Positions 25,121 to 36,886 are shown, counted from the stretch's first letter. The stretch: 64,000 nucleotides of DNA from Anthonomus grandis grandis (GCF_022605725.1 NC_065546.1:22874227-22938226), one strand, 5' to 3'. The notes: generated by a model not told the origin, from the letters alone. Program-made: numbers and translations.

Positions 25121-25560
25121 GTCTTATGACCTCTCAGGAAAAAAACACCTTTTTTGCATATAAAAAGGTACTTGAACTAAAAACTTATACCAAAACTGAC
25201 TTAAAATCTCATCAGTCAGGACCGTAAAATCTGCATGAACATGCCCCAAAATCACACACCAATTACGCCAATATACTTTTATTTTTAACATTAGCGAAAA
25301 CGGCGTCGTTACAGGCCGACGTCGGCATCCTGGCCTGATGAGGTCCATCAGACCGTAACGCGTTGGCGCAGGTGGCAAACGGGCACGCCCCATTGCGCCC
25401 ACCTTGTGCCTTACCGCGACCACACTTTTTGATTTTCTTCTTTCTCGAGTGGATTTTTTATTTACGCTCGAAAAAATCGATGAAACCTTAATCTTGCGCT
25501 TAATTTGACAGCGAACTGTCGCGCGCGTGTAACGAAAGGTGGCCCGATGTTCATTTTTTT
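25121..25560. other. CpG-rich patch, possible host regulatory or 5' exon sequence
   Basis: From about 25284 to 25545 CpG dinucleotides are dense (GGCCGACGTCGGC, TAACGCGTTGGCGC, GTCGCGCGCGTG) in an otherwise AT-rich, CpG-poor window. A minus-strand frame of 99 codons starts at 25423 with an Arg/Pro-rich N-terminus; I do not recognise it. The patch sits between the two BEL fragments. It could be an unmethylated promoter/first exon of a host gene or part of an unfamiliar repeat. Nothing in the sequence decides this. Confidence 0.35.
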
Positions 25561-25984
25561 TAAGCGGTTGACTGATTAGTTTTATTTTTTAATGGTATTT
25601 TTAAAATAAATAATTAAGCATCCGATTAAACGCCAGTAGTGCATTAAAATAGAAAATCAATGTATACAATAGCTTATTTTTCCTTTTCTTTTAGAATTTT
25701 GTTGGTTGTGCTTCTACTCAATAAAACAAACAAGTAAGTACAGAAGAAGCACATCATTAAATTCCGTTTTTTCCTAGTTCCGGGAAAGTGACACTTTTGG
25801 CTAAAAATGTCACTTCTTGGTTAATACCACTTTCGAGAAAAGAGCATAATATAGTTAATAAACTACCTAAATTTACTTTTATATTATTAGGATAGATGAC
25901 ATATTGTTTTATTCATTCACATATAAAAATAAAATTAATTTCTTTTCTATCCATTTCTAACGTAAATTTTGTAGGCTTAGCGCT
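25561..25984. other. No gene recognised
   Basis: AT-rich spacer before BEL fragment 2. Confidence 0.55.
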
Positions 25985-26935
25985 TAATTGACTTATGACC
26001 AATTTCCTTGTTACTAAAATAAACAGTCGTGCTTTCTTTTACAAATAATTTTTTTAATTGTTATTGGCAAGATTTTCATGCAAAAAATATGGTTATCGGG
26101 AATTAATTAAGACCAATAATTAAATCAATCTCTTCTTGGAATAATTTTGTAATGTCCATAAAACTTAATAAGCCTTAAAATTCCAGGCCATCTATTTAAC
26201 GGAAAACCTGTAACAAAGATTGAATTACACTTTTTCGCGGACGTTACCATTAAGGTTTATGCTTGTTGCGTGTATATGCGCACTGTTTATTTTAATAATA
26301 CAATCTCATGTAGGTTGGTGCATATCATCAACTCAGTTAAAATGGTCACATTTCCAAGGCTAGAACTATGTGCCCTGCTTCTGGCAGCCTCACTTACAAA
26401 TAATATTAAGTAATAAAATTACTATTGATATCCTCTTATTATTATACTCACAAATGCACGACAAACCGTTATCAAATAGCTTCTAAAAATGGAAACTGGA
26501 CAACAATAGGGTCTACTTACTTTCTAAGAAATCACATAAAAAATTCACGTTGTCGTCATAGTTTCTACTTGAGGCACCCTATAACCAAATTTTTTATTGC
26601 AAAGGACGCATTAAATCAAATGGACAACGAATTAGTTGCCATAAATCTAGAATAATTTTTTATGTTTTAATTTCGCATGGTTTGTTAATCTGTTGCCTCA
26701 TATTTTACAAACCATTGACTTTAGGCATATACAAAAGTATTCAAAATATATTATAAAACGTCACAATATATATGGTGGTATTTAAAACAATGAATGAATG
26801 TTGACGCCAGAGATGCTACATAACGCACCCTATATAGACATTTTTTATTTCAAAAAACGCGCAAAGCCTACTAATCGATAACACTAAAAAAACATACATG
26901 AATTATAAATGAATTTGTTCCTTTCATCAAGTTTG
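25985..26935 (+). pseudogene. BEL/Pao retrotransposon pol fragment, copy 2
   Basis: A diverged direct copy of 23598-24500. It keeps IELHFFADVTIKVYACCVYM-like and VTFPRLELCALLLAASLTN-like stretches, but the SKSRIAP segment is deleted. Similarity continues downstream through CACAAATGCAYGACAAACC and GTCTACTTACTTTCTAAGAA to CTACTAATCGAT near 26880. Copy 2 has an extra segment at about 26767-26841. The two copies probably come from the same degenerate element family or from a local duplication. Confidence 0.78.
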
Positions 26936-27102
26936 CCATTTTAATGATTTCTTTCTACTGCCAACCAATTCGAAGCATTAAGCATCTGTTCTATAATAGC
27001 AAAATTGCTACAACTTAAACAAAAACAACTACAAAAAAAAAATTTAACTGAGAACCTATGGCGTCAACATTAATTTTCTAAATACCACCCTATATATTGT
27101 GA
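26761..27102. repeat. Inverted repeat pair, MITE-like ends
   Basis: CACAATATATATGGTGGTAT at 26762 and the complementary ATACCACCCTATATATTGTG ending at 27101 continue inward to TGTTGACGCCA / TGGCGTCAACA. A further inverted end CACCCTATATAG lies at about 26829-26840. Because BEL copy 2 sequence sits between the arms, this may be two insertions of related short elements rather than one. Confidence 0.55.
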
Positions 27103-27339
27103 CCTTTTATAATTTGTGAAAAAAGAATTTAGAGATTACATGCTACAATAGTAGGGCTAACAAACTGACAAGACAAGGTTCCGTTAGCCTCTTCGTAGGC
27201 CTCGAAACGTGTCTTAGTCTCAGTTAAAAACAAATCTCCCAGGCACTTAGACATTGGGCCTGGGAAAAGACAAGGAAGAATTGGAGAAGGAAAAAAGGAT
27301 GTAGGCGGGTCATACCAGATTAAGACGGCTCTAAAGCAA

Positions 27340-27690
27340 GGCGACTGATAGCAATGACCCGATAGGGTCAAAGACTTGGTGGGAGTCCTAACTAGGCACA
27401 ACTGTCTAAACAGGCAAACTCTACACCTACTTGGAATAAGAGAAAGCCCGCTCTGTCCGAATTGCGGTATAGGGGATGAAACTATACCACATACTATGTA
27501 TCTGTGATACTTTCGGAATAACACATTCTAACGAGAAGATCTTAAAGATCTGGACTGGACCAACATGCAAACCTTTATCAAAAGGACGGGCTGACTCAGT
27601 GAAGCCCACGCGTTGGGAGTGGAGGCGTAGAGGTGTGTGATTCTGGGGTTAGCGAAAAGGGACTGACTGACCGAGCTCTAGCTCCCTCAG
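27340..27690 (+). pseudogene. C-terminal fragment of an RNase H-type LINE
   Basis: The plus strand reads LHLLGIRESPLCPNCGIGDE followed by TIPHTM, a CCHC-like knuckle (C-x2-C...H...C) after a degenerate GVLTRHNCLNRQ stretch. This is the tail that follows RNase H in I/R1-group elements. DLDWTNMQTFIKRTG and a short LGLAKRD segment follow, then about 60 bases of tail. Stops interrupt it, and no RT remains. Confidence 0.75.
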
Positions 27691-27699
27691 CCTAACTAC

Positions 27700-28857
27700 T
27701 ATTACTACCTTTAGACGCTACTCAGGAAAACTCCGACAGACAAAACAGACGGTAGATCAATGAAAATAAGTCGTTTTTAATAACGAATGTAATGAACCTA
27801 CATCTAGACGTTCTCTAGAGCCAAGACTAAACAAAAAAGTCGGTTCTACTGTGAAACACGGTACAGACAGATCATTCTCCGATTTGAAATCTTTTGCCGA
27901 TTTGAAAATTATCAAAGTACCCATGATTTTGTTAAGTTTATTACTGCAGTTCTGCCTGCTACGCAAACAAATCTAATGTATAATGAATAACTTTTACTTC
28001 TAAATAAATAAAACATCATCACTTCGCTTACGTCTAAGCTTCTTACATAATCAAATTGAATATTTATTTTTACAGGGGAGGTCTTAGTGCCGCCCCAAAT
28101 ACATAATTATTTTCCCCAAGTGGATTTGGGGCAAACCTCGCTCATAAATTTTTATTACGACACAGCGTCTAACTCACGCGATATGTCGTGGAAAGTGTTA
28201 TTTTTGTTCTTATATTTGTTCCTCCCTTTAAAATTTTATTGTAGTTTTTGTACGCTTCACTTAATTATCCTACAAATGGGTCATGTCAATATTTCATTAC
28301 ATTCGGGATGACTGTTAGTTGGTTTAGTTTATGTGGTGACTGAAGCAAAAATCGGGCAAAAATGCATATTTCTATTAAAATTTGTAACATATATCGAGTT
28401 TTAAAATCTACTATGTTATCTTCGTTATTAAATACATATGTAATCCAAATTTCAAAATGAATATGTTTGTAAGTCTTACAAAACTATGCTGACGTGGGAT
28501 TTTTTCTTGTACTTAACTTTCTGCATAAAAAGCTGTTTATCTTTTTCAGCTGTAGAGCTGAGAGTGATAACTTAAATTTTAAAAACACTTAACAACTGCC
28601 AATGTTATCTAAATTTACTTAAAATTCAACTTTTCACTTGTTAAATCTGATGTAAATTCACTTTCTCATTGATCAGTTACCATTAGTAGACAAACAAAAT
28701 TAAACGACACAACTCAAAATATAATATTCCAAATAGAGTTGAGGCTTGTGATTTAAAAATAAACTTACAAGATACAAAAATACAAAAATAAACTTTTAAA
28801 AAGAACTAAAATTTAGGTTATAAATTCCAATCACTCAGTATTTAATTCAGCCTGCGG
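27700..28857. other. No gene recognised
   Basis: AT-rich DNA. The short frames overlap without similarity to anything I know. Confidence 0.55.
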
Positions 28858-29396
28858 GTGAGGTTTGTTAAGTCTAAAATTTTATTATATACAATAATAA
28901 AATGAGAGATGCGATTTCTATAAGGTGTGTATATTTTCTCCACAAAACTTATTTTAAATAAACAAATTTAGACAAACGTACATTATAATTTAAAAATTTA
29001 CAAAATATATACAATTTAAAAATTCAGACAAAGAATATATATACAGTGACCGCCTAAAGTTCCGCATAAATTCGATAAAAATTAGAGACATGATTTTTTG
29101 AGAAAACGCTCGGACCCGTCGATTTTTATTTTAAGTTGCGCATTATTTCACATAAATTTTTGTATACAGGGTGTGTATACAAAAATTGTTTTTTTTTTAA
29201 ATGGCATGCTATATTTTTTATTGCATTTATAAAACATAGGCGAAATTCCGAGCAAGTTTTGTATAACACACCTTATCTCAAAACTCAACTGTTTCAGAAA
29301 TACTTACATTTAACCAACAAGAAAGCAAGTAAGTACGTCTATTTACAAATTAAGATAAAATGGAGGATAAAATGTTATAAACTGTGAAAACTCTTA

Positions 29397-30461
29397 TTAA
29401 TGTATCAAGTGTTCAAACTGATTCCCATTTACTTCTTGGCAGAAAGCAAGACGGTTTACAAACTCATGTAAAACACTATCAATTATTTCGGGTGATATAC
29501 GCCTATAATTTCATATCTAATTCTATTTTTCAAATCTTCTACGTTGTTTGGCTTCTCAATATAAACTTTACTTTTCAGGTACCCCCATAGAAAATAGTGG
29601 CAGGGATTTAGGTCTGGTGACCTGGCCGGCCACTCTATTGGCCCTCTTCGTCCTATCCATCTTCCTGGGAACACTGTATCCAAGTAATTACGGACAAATA
29701 CAGGCGGTGCGCCGTCTTGCTGAAACCACAAATTATCTGTCGGGACAGCAGGGTCTTGTTCGTCTGGGTATAGGGCAGCCAAAGCAGGGATAAGATCTTC
29801 TTGAAGAAAATTCAACTAGCGTTATCCTGTTAGATTTTCTCCGAAAAAGTATGGCCCTATTACTTTATTTTCCACGATACCAGCCCAAACATTAATAGAT
29901 TTACGGTACTGTGTATGAGGCCCAGTGTGGATTTGACACTGACCAGTACCGACAATTTTACCGATTTACGACACCGTTTAAATAAAAAGTTGCTTCATCC
30001 GAAAACAAAACTCGTAACACAAACTGACGGTTATTATTGCAAATGTTCATCATTTGCTCGTAAAATTGGTTTCTTCGATCAGGATCATCCTCATTTAATT
30101 CGTGTATTAGTCTAATTTTATAAGGGTGGTATTCATTTGCTTTTAAGATGCGTCTTACTGACGTTCCGGCTTTATTATTATCAACTGAAATTTGTGAAGT
30201 TGCATTGTTTGGATTTTCTTCGACGAAGAGCAGAATGTTTAATTTTGTTTCTTCAGAAATTTTTGGACGACCGGATCTTGGCAAATCCGTAACATGACCT
30301 GAAGTTATGAATTTGTGCTCTATTCTACTAACTGTTGACTAAGAAATAGGATGGTTTGGGTATTTGGAATTAAACAGTTCACTTACTTCTTTTTGCGTGC
30401 GCATTCGATACCCTAGCAACATCAAAATTTCAATTCGTTGGGTTTCCGTTAAACTAGCCAT
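29397..30461 (-). pseudogene. Mariner-like transposase, DD41D (rosa-like) type, with stop and frameshifts
   Basis: ATG at 30461 begins MASLTETQRIEILMLLGYR, an N-terminal HTH. One TAG stop follows (HPIS*STVSRI) before the frame at 30284-29958: MPRSGRPKISEETKLN, then FSDEATFYLNG with the first catalytic Asp. The frame at 29815-29483 has WFQQDGAPP (second Asp), RWIGRRGPIEWPARSPDLNP and YFLWGYLKSKVY. The third catalytic Asp, expected two residues after DLNP, is His here (PCHYF). A final frameshift leads to LHEFVNRLAFCQEVNG and a stop at 29397. From conserved spacing in relatives I place it near the DD41D mariners, but three residues are missing after DGAPP. It is dead; four lesions are visible. 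Confidence 0.85.
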
Positions 30462-30894
30462 AATTTATTCTGATAAAAACTATTAATTTTCGAACTGACA
30501 GTGACATTCGAAAATGGAGATTTTTTACAAGTGCAACCATTGAAATAGAAATAATTGGCAGTGTTTATAACATTATTTTTATCCTCGATTTTACCTTAAT
30601 TTGTAAATAGACGTACTTATTTTTGTTCTTGTTATTTAAATGTAAATATTTCGGAAACAGTTGAGTTTTGAAATAAGGTGTGTTATACAAAACTTGCTTG
30701 GAATTTCGCCTATATTTCATGAATGCAATAAAAAATATAGCATTCCATTTAAAAAAATGACCGATGACGTCAAATCTTTTTTTTCGTTCCACCCTGTATA
30801 CAAAAATTTATGTGAAATAATGCGCAACTTAAAATAAAAAATCGACGGCGGGTCCGAGCGTTTTCTCAAAAAATCATGTCTCTAATTTTTATCG

Positions 30895-30921
30895 TATATA
30901 TATATATATATATATATATAT
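30895..30921. repeat. (TA)n microsatellite
   Basis: A pure TA run inside the right arm of the mariner-like element, at the place where the left arm has a terminus-like CAGTGACCGCC sequence. Confidence 0.95.
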
Positions 30922-31125
30922 GAATGATGTTTATTGTCTTCTTTGTCTGAACTTTTAAATTGTATATTTATAGTAGTATTTGTTACTTTAAGTATTTTGT
31001 TACTTTTTAAATTGTGACGTACGTTTGTCTAAATTTATTTTTTTTTTAATAAGTTTTGTTCGGATATTTTATATTTTGACATCTTTAGGGAGAGAGTTTT
31101 TTATTATTTATTTTGACCCGTACTA

Positions 31126-31172
31126 CTGATGATGGCTATTTGTTAGCCGAAAGCGCTTTGCTGGTAGTGAAG
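31126..31172 (+). ncRNA. Hammerhead-ribozyme-like motif (candidate)
   Basis: CTGATGA, one unpaired T, a GGCTA/TAGCC stem II with a short loop, GAAA, an AGC/GCT stem III, and flanking ACTA/TAGT bases that can form stem I. The nucleotide after stem III is G, where hammerheads need A, C or U, and an extra G follows, so self-cleavage is doubtful. It lies in the part of the right arm that the left arm lacks. Same architecture as 5388-5423. Confidence 0.42.
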
Positions 31173-31235
31173 AAAAATATATACACCTTATACAAATCGT
31201 TCCTCGCATTTTATTATTGTCTACTATTTATATAC

Positions 31236-34200
31236 GTGTGCAAGTTACAATTTTATGTTGTTAGTTAAGTTGATCAAAAATTAAAAAAGAGAATAGGAAG
31301 TATATTAATGTGCGCCATAGAACTTTCTGTCAAAAGGTCTAAGGCGTTATTTAAAAAATAAAATTTTTCCTAAAGAGAACAAAAATACGGTTTAAAAATC
31401 TGCTCTCAAAAAGCTGAATTTAAGTGAAAATTTATTATCGCTGGTTCATCTGCAAGCTCGTCACATTAATTTCCTAAAGTGTTTACTGTTTAGATCAAAT
31501 AGAATAATGAAGCTACTCCCCAAATAATCTGCAAAAGATCAGGAAATGACTGTGCTTTAGTAGAGAAATTTGATAATTACAGTTACCAGATATTGCAGAT
31601 GACTGTAAAAACTTACAGATTAAATATGAAAGCTACAATGACCTCTCAATTCAATCACCTGAACCCAGGATGTTATCTTCTATTTTTAATAATTTTTTTA
31701 AGATTACTCAAACCATAAAGAAATACCTACTACTACTGAACCCTTAAGACAAAATAAGCAATATCTCATTAAAAACCCATTTTGTCTTATCGGAGTTTAA
31801 ATGCTAAAAACATCAAAAAGATATTTGGAAATGTAAAACATTAGTTGTTTTTATTACTTTTGTAATGTTTTATATTGTAGTTAATGTTTATTATATGTAT
31901 TGCTTATAGTTATGTTAATTTGTAGTTCTATTTATGTTTTATTTGATATTAGTCGTAAAATAAAATTTATAATGCTGAAAATTCATACTTGGGCTCCAAC
32001 TTAGGTCATTTTATTGGAAATTCTCGTAATTTGTATATTTCAATTTTTTTGAACTTACTAGCTTTGGTTATCACTAATTTCATAAATATGTTAGTTGTTA
32101 GTACATAACATCAGCAAAAACACGGTTAAAGTGTCCTAATTTGTAATTCATAAAGTTACGCAATACCTATATATATTGTTCAAAGATTTTAAAATACCAA
32201 GTCATGCTCGGTAGAAAAGAATTAAGCACATAAGAAAGTGATAATAAACCGAGCAGTTCAGACCTGTTCATGTGCAATACCGTAAATACTATTTTACAAG
32301 AAATAAATAAAAGGCGTCAATCACCCAATTGATTTTCGCAACAGGTACGCACTCAAAATCCTCACGTTTGGGTGGGCTGAAAAAATTTTTCTCACCTGAG
32401 AACATTACCGGGCAATAAAGAAAAAATTCTCTCAGACTAATAAATACGGGGGTGAAAAGGCTTCAAACTAAGAACGAAACTCGTACTACGTGCTTACACA
32501 TCCGATTGACCGCTTAGTCGTCCTTTTTGAATTGCCGATAAGTCCTTTGTCAGCCCCTATACAGGGGTGGTATTAAATTGTTTAAGGGCATAAGCTTTTT
32601 TACTCGCATACCTAAGCCATTGATATGTTCTCTTTCATGATGAATGTTCCTCAGGAGCATTTCTATGTTTTTGGTTTCTAAGAATCATTTAAGAGTATTT
32701 TTTTAAGACTGGAGAGTAGTGTCTGAGAATGCGTTGAGAAGTGCTATTTAAAGATATTAGAAATCCTTTTAGGTCAATGGATTATAAAAATACTATATCT
32801 TTAACTGCATCGGTGCATTATTCCTTAAGCAAAATATTGTATTTTTATAATTTTTTTTAATAATTTGCAGGTTTTTAAGTAAAATGTTTATTACAAACTA
32901 TTTGATTTCTCTCTAACTATTTGACCTTTATTTTCTATTTATACGAATTCGTAATCTTAGTCCCTTTTAGATTTTTTCATTGAAATCTAAAACGGACTAA
33001 GATTACAAATTCATACAAAATGACTGAGGAATACTAAAAATTGTTAGTTCATAAATTTATTGTTTATCGTATAAGGTCTTAAAATTGAAAGGTAGTAGAT
33101 ATTACAAAGTATAAGAATTTGTTTAGAATCAAGTTGCTGTTGTTATTTATTTAATAAAAATATACAGTTAAAACAGTTTTCGAAAGAACAAATTTTATGG
33201 GTCCCTAGAGGTACCACTAAAGAGCTGTCTTCAAAGAAGCTACTAATACTTACTACCACAGAAATAACGTATTCCGTTTAATTGTCTTGGAAAATGCCAA
33301 ATCAATTCTCGTATATTCACATTTAAATTTTAGCCGAGTACATGTATAAAACCAATCTCGCATATGGTCAAATAATTCATCTATAATGCCCGACAAGAAA
33401 CATACAAAAATTCGACAAGATGGCCTGCGTTGGCACTTTTTCCCCTCATCACACGTGCTGCAGGAAGCGGGAACAGCAGCCATGCAGCAACCTGGTGCGC
33501 CGTATTCACAGAGGGTCACCGGGTTACCTGAAATCGATTTATTTTTAGACACCCTGTTTCTGGATTTTATTTTCGGTGAAATTTCTTGAGAAATTGGGGT
33601 AAGGCTAGGTAAATTATAAGGGTGTCGGAACGTTCAAAGTTTTATCAGTCGATTTGGGAGAGTTTTACGGTGTTTTAATGTCGCTGTGATATGTCAGCTG
33701 TAAATCATCATAGACGTTTCCCACAGACGTATTTTGTTAAAGACTAGACTAAATAAGTTGTTGTATTTATGACGGATATATTGTAAAATAGAAAGAAATT
33801 AGTATATACCATTATAGCCTTTAAAACCAATATTTTTTTAAAATTAGTTTATTATGTAATAAATGGTCATCATTAGAAAAAACTAAGCTAAGTATGTCTT
33901 TGAAACTGAACATTTAAGCTGATTTATAGTAAGGGTTAAGACAACGTTATTTTAATTTTGTTTAATAAAGTTGCCTATGATAATAATATATCAATACTAA
34001 TAAAATGGCCCATATATTGTAAAATATTTTCGTGTTATAGATTTATGTTATATTTTCTCTGCAAACTGTTTTGTATCTGTGTGCTAAGAAATATCACAAA
34101 AGCCCTTTTATTTGACAGTCGGAAGTACTATATAGTCATTATTCATCAAAAGGAGAAGACATGGGCAGAAGATTCTATTTAGAGCCGTTCGTATAAAGCC

Positions 34201-34314
34201 TATTATATTTAGGCATATCAATAAACTTATCACCTATTTAAGTGAAGTAGTTGATAAAACTTGCTGAAAGCCTATTTTTATTTTCTTTTGCCTATTTATA
34301 CATATCAGGTCTTC
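31236..34314. other. 3 kb without recognisable genes
   Basis: AT-rich DNA. A GC-richer stretch at about 33380-33590 has open frames on both strands (67 and 99 codons) and ends near ACACCCTGTTTCTGG, which resembles a mariner/MITE end. I take it as repeat DNA rather than a gene. Confidence 0.5.
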
Positions 34315-34318
34315 GTAT

Positions 34319-36886
34319 TGTTACAAATTTGCCTTACTACGGCCATATTTTGGCCGGATTATTCTAATGGATTTTATATTTATTTATATTTGTAGTTAAA
34401 GAACAGTCTGTTATAATTCTAGAAATTAATAGAAGAATCTTATTGGACACATATAGGGACCTGAATAAAGGTTAAGTTTAAGTTTATAGTTGTCATTTGA
34501 GTACGCTAAATCAATAAGTGATTAGATTGTAAGTAAAGTAATGAATAAAAGCTTAGTATCTAGTGTTCAAGTCTGCTTATTTTTTGAACTTGGTGTCAGA
34601 AGTAGAATAAAAAAAAACATATCTTGGCCGGATTATAATGGATTTATATTCGAAGTATTAGAAGAGCAGAAGTTGAAGGAGATGAGGGAAACGAATCTTT
34701 AAAATTTTATGGTAAATGCGAGAAACCAAATACCGAGATGGACCAATAAAATTCATGTCCGAATTTATGGATAAAATGAAAGAGCGGCGACAGGATGAGG
34801 AAATACGATGCCAAGAGAAGCATGAACAAGACAAAAGATTCCAGAAAATAATACAAGCTGATTCTATGGGCGAACGGGAAGGTAGAAAAAATTAAATAAA
34901 AGAAATTCGGAAAGAACAACAGAAAATGGGAAACGAGATGAAGGACATATAAGGACCTGTGTTAACAACTTACAGTCCAAAATTACCTGGATAGAAAGGC
35001 AACCATCTCGACCACTGAGCTCTCATAGCATCTCACAGAATATAAACCCTCCAACATTTGACGGCCAGACTTCTTAGGCAATGTACAAGCGATAATTTGA
35101 AGCACCAGCAGCAGCAGCAGCCACAATAGTCAATAGGGATAATAAAGAAAAAGCAACTGCTTTGGTGATATCTCTTCGGGGATCGGGCTTGGAGGTGCTC
35201 CCAACAGTACCAGTTTGTCCCCAATAAGACTATGAGATATTGGCCATAACCCTAGAGAGAAGATTTGGCGACCAACATCGAAGGCAGCTATACCAATATC
35301 AAGTAACATCTATACATCAAAAAGCCGGGGAAACTTTACAAGAGTTTGTAACACATATTAAGACGCATTATTCATCTGGACTACCTAGATGTCTCTGAGG
35401 AATTCCAAGATGTACTTGCTGCCCAAAATTTCACAGATAGTCTTAGAGATCAAGAAATCCAACTAATGCGGCGCGTCACCAAATTTGAAAAGAGCAGTGA
35501 AGCGCTGAATGAAACTCTTGACATTGAAGCTGCATATTAAAATTCAAATTCAAAATACTTTATATGCCTTTAAAAAGAAAAACAATCCTAACAACTAATT
35601 GCGAAAAGAATTACATTATTTTTCTTAAACAAAATGGATGGTATCGCGATTTTTAAAACCGTTGACACTTGTCATTAAGTATGCCAGTAGTGACGCCTCC
35701 ACTACTATTACTACTACTACTACTTAAGGTTTAATAAACTTAGAAAGTTAACCGAACGAAACGCTTAATAAAATATCGGGTAAAAAAATTGCAATTAGAA
35801 AAATGAAACAAAATGAAAAGTCATATATATGGTGCGCAAAAGGTTGAAATTGGCGGTCTACCACTAGAAAAAGGAGGACTAATCAGGGACATCCGAAATG
35901 GCCTTCGGAAACAATAAAGACCAGAGCTATTTCCACCGAAGACAGTAAGTTCTACCAAATCTGTTATCAAAGTAATATGACTGGAAATAAAAGAAAGAAT
36001 TCCGCAGCCTCCTCGCCGCCAACGTATTCAGTGCTAAGGATGTGGACGCACTGGACACATGAAATGTGACTGTCGAGTCCAGATGCGATCTCGTTCGCCA
36101 TCCAGAGATCGCGGAACCTCTCGACCAAACTAAATACAGTCAGCGCTAAGGCGCGGGTGTTAGTGTGTCAAGATAAAACCCCGGAATTATCTCGATCAGA
36201 AGCCTCGGAAAATGTGCCGCCAGCCTGACCATCAAAAGGGAAGTTAATGAGAGAGCGGTTACCATTATCTCGGAGATTGATGCTGCATAAAGTAACTGGA
36301 GAGTCGGCGACCGTTACTGGGGAGATGAAAGTCCATCTCCGGCTGGGAAGTCTCACCTTAAGTCACAACAAGGTATTGGTGGCTTATATAGAAGGTGAGT
36401 TTATTTTGAAAATGGATGATTAGGAAAAATTAGATAGCACAGATTTTTTGATATTTGACTATAGACTTAATATTCTCAAATTCATTTTATTTTGTCCAGT
36501 GCAAGTGAAGGGGCAGCTGCTAGTAGGCTTGTGACAGCAGATTCTGCTCGAGTGGTCTGCTCGGGTGGTCATAATGAAAAGATCATTTTTGGAAGATTGA
36601 AGAAAAATTCTGGAAGCCGCATTGGCTTAATCCAGGACAAGAGAATGCCTGAGAATACCTTGTAGCAGTCACTGGTAACACTCCCATAAGGTTTCCCAAC
36701 ATCCTTCCCAATAGCCTTAAGATAAACAAGGATGACTTGGTGGCACCAGTAAGCTAAAAAATCAATTAATTAATCAAACAATAAAAATCAATCAAGTGAT
36801 TAGATTATAAGTAAATTAGTGAATAAAAGTTTAGTGTTTAGCGTTCAAGTGTGCTTGTTCATTACAGGCACGGAAAATCCGTAACA
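34319..36886 (+). mobile_element. Internally deleted Gypsy/Metaviridae LTR retrotransposon
   Basis: The element starts TGTTAC and ends GTAACA, and both sides carry GTAT (34315-34318, 36887-36890), a 4-bp target duplication. LTR-end homology lies at 34511-34585 and 36793-36860 (AGTGATTAGATT, then GTGTTCAAG or GCGTTCAAG). TTGGTGTCAGAAGT just after the 5' LTR looks like a primer-binding site of the type used by Osvaldo/Mdg-like Gypsy elements. Gag and a protease remnant are present; RT, RNase H and integrase are missing. The 3' LTR is shortened. It is non-functional. Confidence 0.8.
34636..36430 (+). pseudogene. Gypsy Gag and protease remnants
   Basis: Capsid-type Gag blocks are visible near 35140-35540: ATALVISLRGSGLEVLP, YEILAITLERRFGDQH, then in another frame EEFQDVLAAQNFTDSLRDQE. 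A nucleocapsid knuckle with GCGRTGHMKCDC lies at about 36026-36070 (the first Cys pair is damaged by a stop). Near 36270-36420, TGEMKVHLRLGSLTLSHKVL followed by AYIEGEFILKMD matches the retropepsin segment of such elements. Many stops. An unrelated-looking insertion with ACT repeats occupies about 35545-35830. Confidence 0.78.

Larger units (their letters stand above)
28858..31235 (-). mobile_element. Mariner-like element (DD41D type) with inverted arms of about 0.5-0.65 kb
   Basis: 28858-29390 is the inverse of 30565-31235, with gaps. Matching landmarks, outer to inner: ATAATAAAATG...CTTATA with ACACC; TTAGACAAACGTAC; TTCAGACAAAGAA; GCTCGGACCCGTCGATTTTT against its complement; and AGCAAGTTTTGTATAACACA. 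The right arm carries about 110 bases absent from the left, including the hammerhead-like motif, and a (TA)n run replaces the left arm's CAGTGACCGCCTAAAG. A degraded transposase lies between the arms on the minus strand. Such long arms resemble those of the elements at 5.7-10.5 and 48.9-50.0 kb. Confidence 0.75.

Noticed and set aside
27129..27524. 131-codon minus-strand frame, Pro/Ser/Cys-rich
   Set aside because: The plus strand encodes a recognisable LINE knuckle; the minus frame has no motif.
33253..33589. Overlapping frames on both strands in a GC-richer stretch, one Cys-rich
   Set aside because: Frames on both strands at once, no domain, and a mariner-type end next to them: repeat DNA more likely than a secreted protein.
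35695..35730. ACT-rich stretch as a possible CRISPR-like or coding repeat
   Set aside because: A short imperfect trinucleotide run in an insertion within the Gypsy element.
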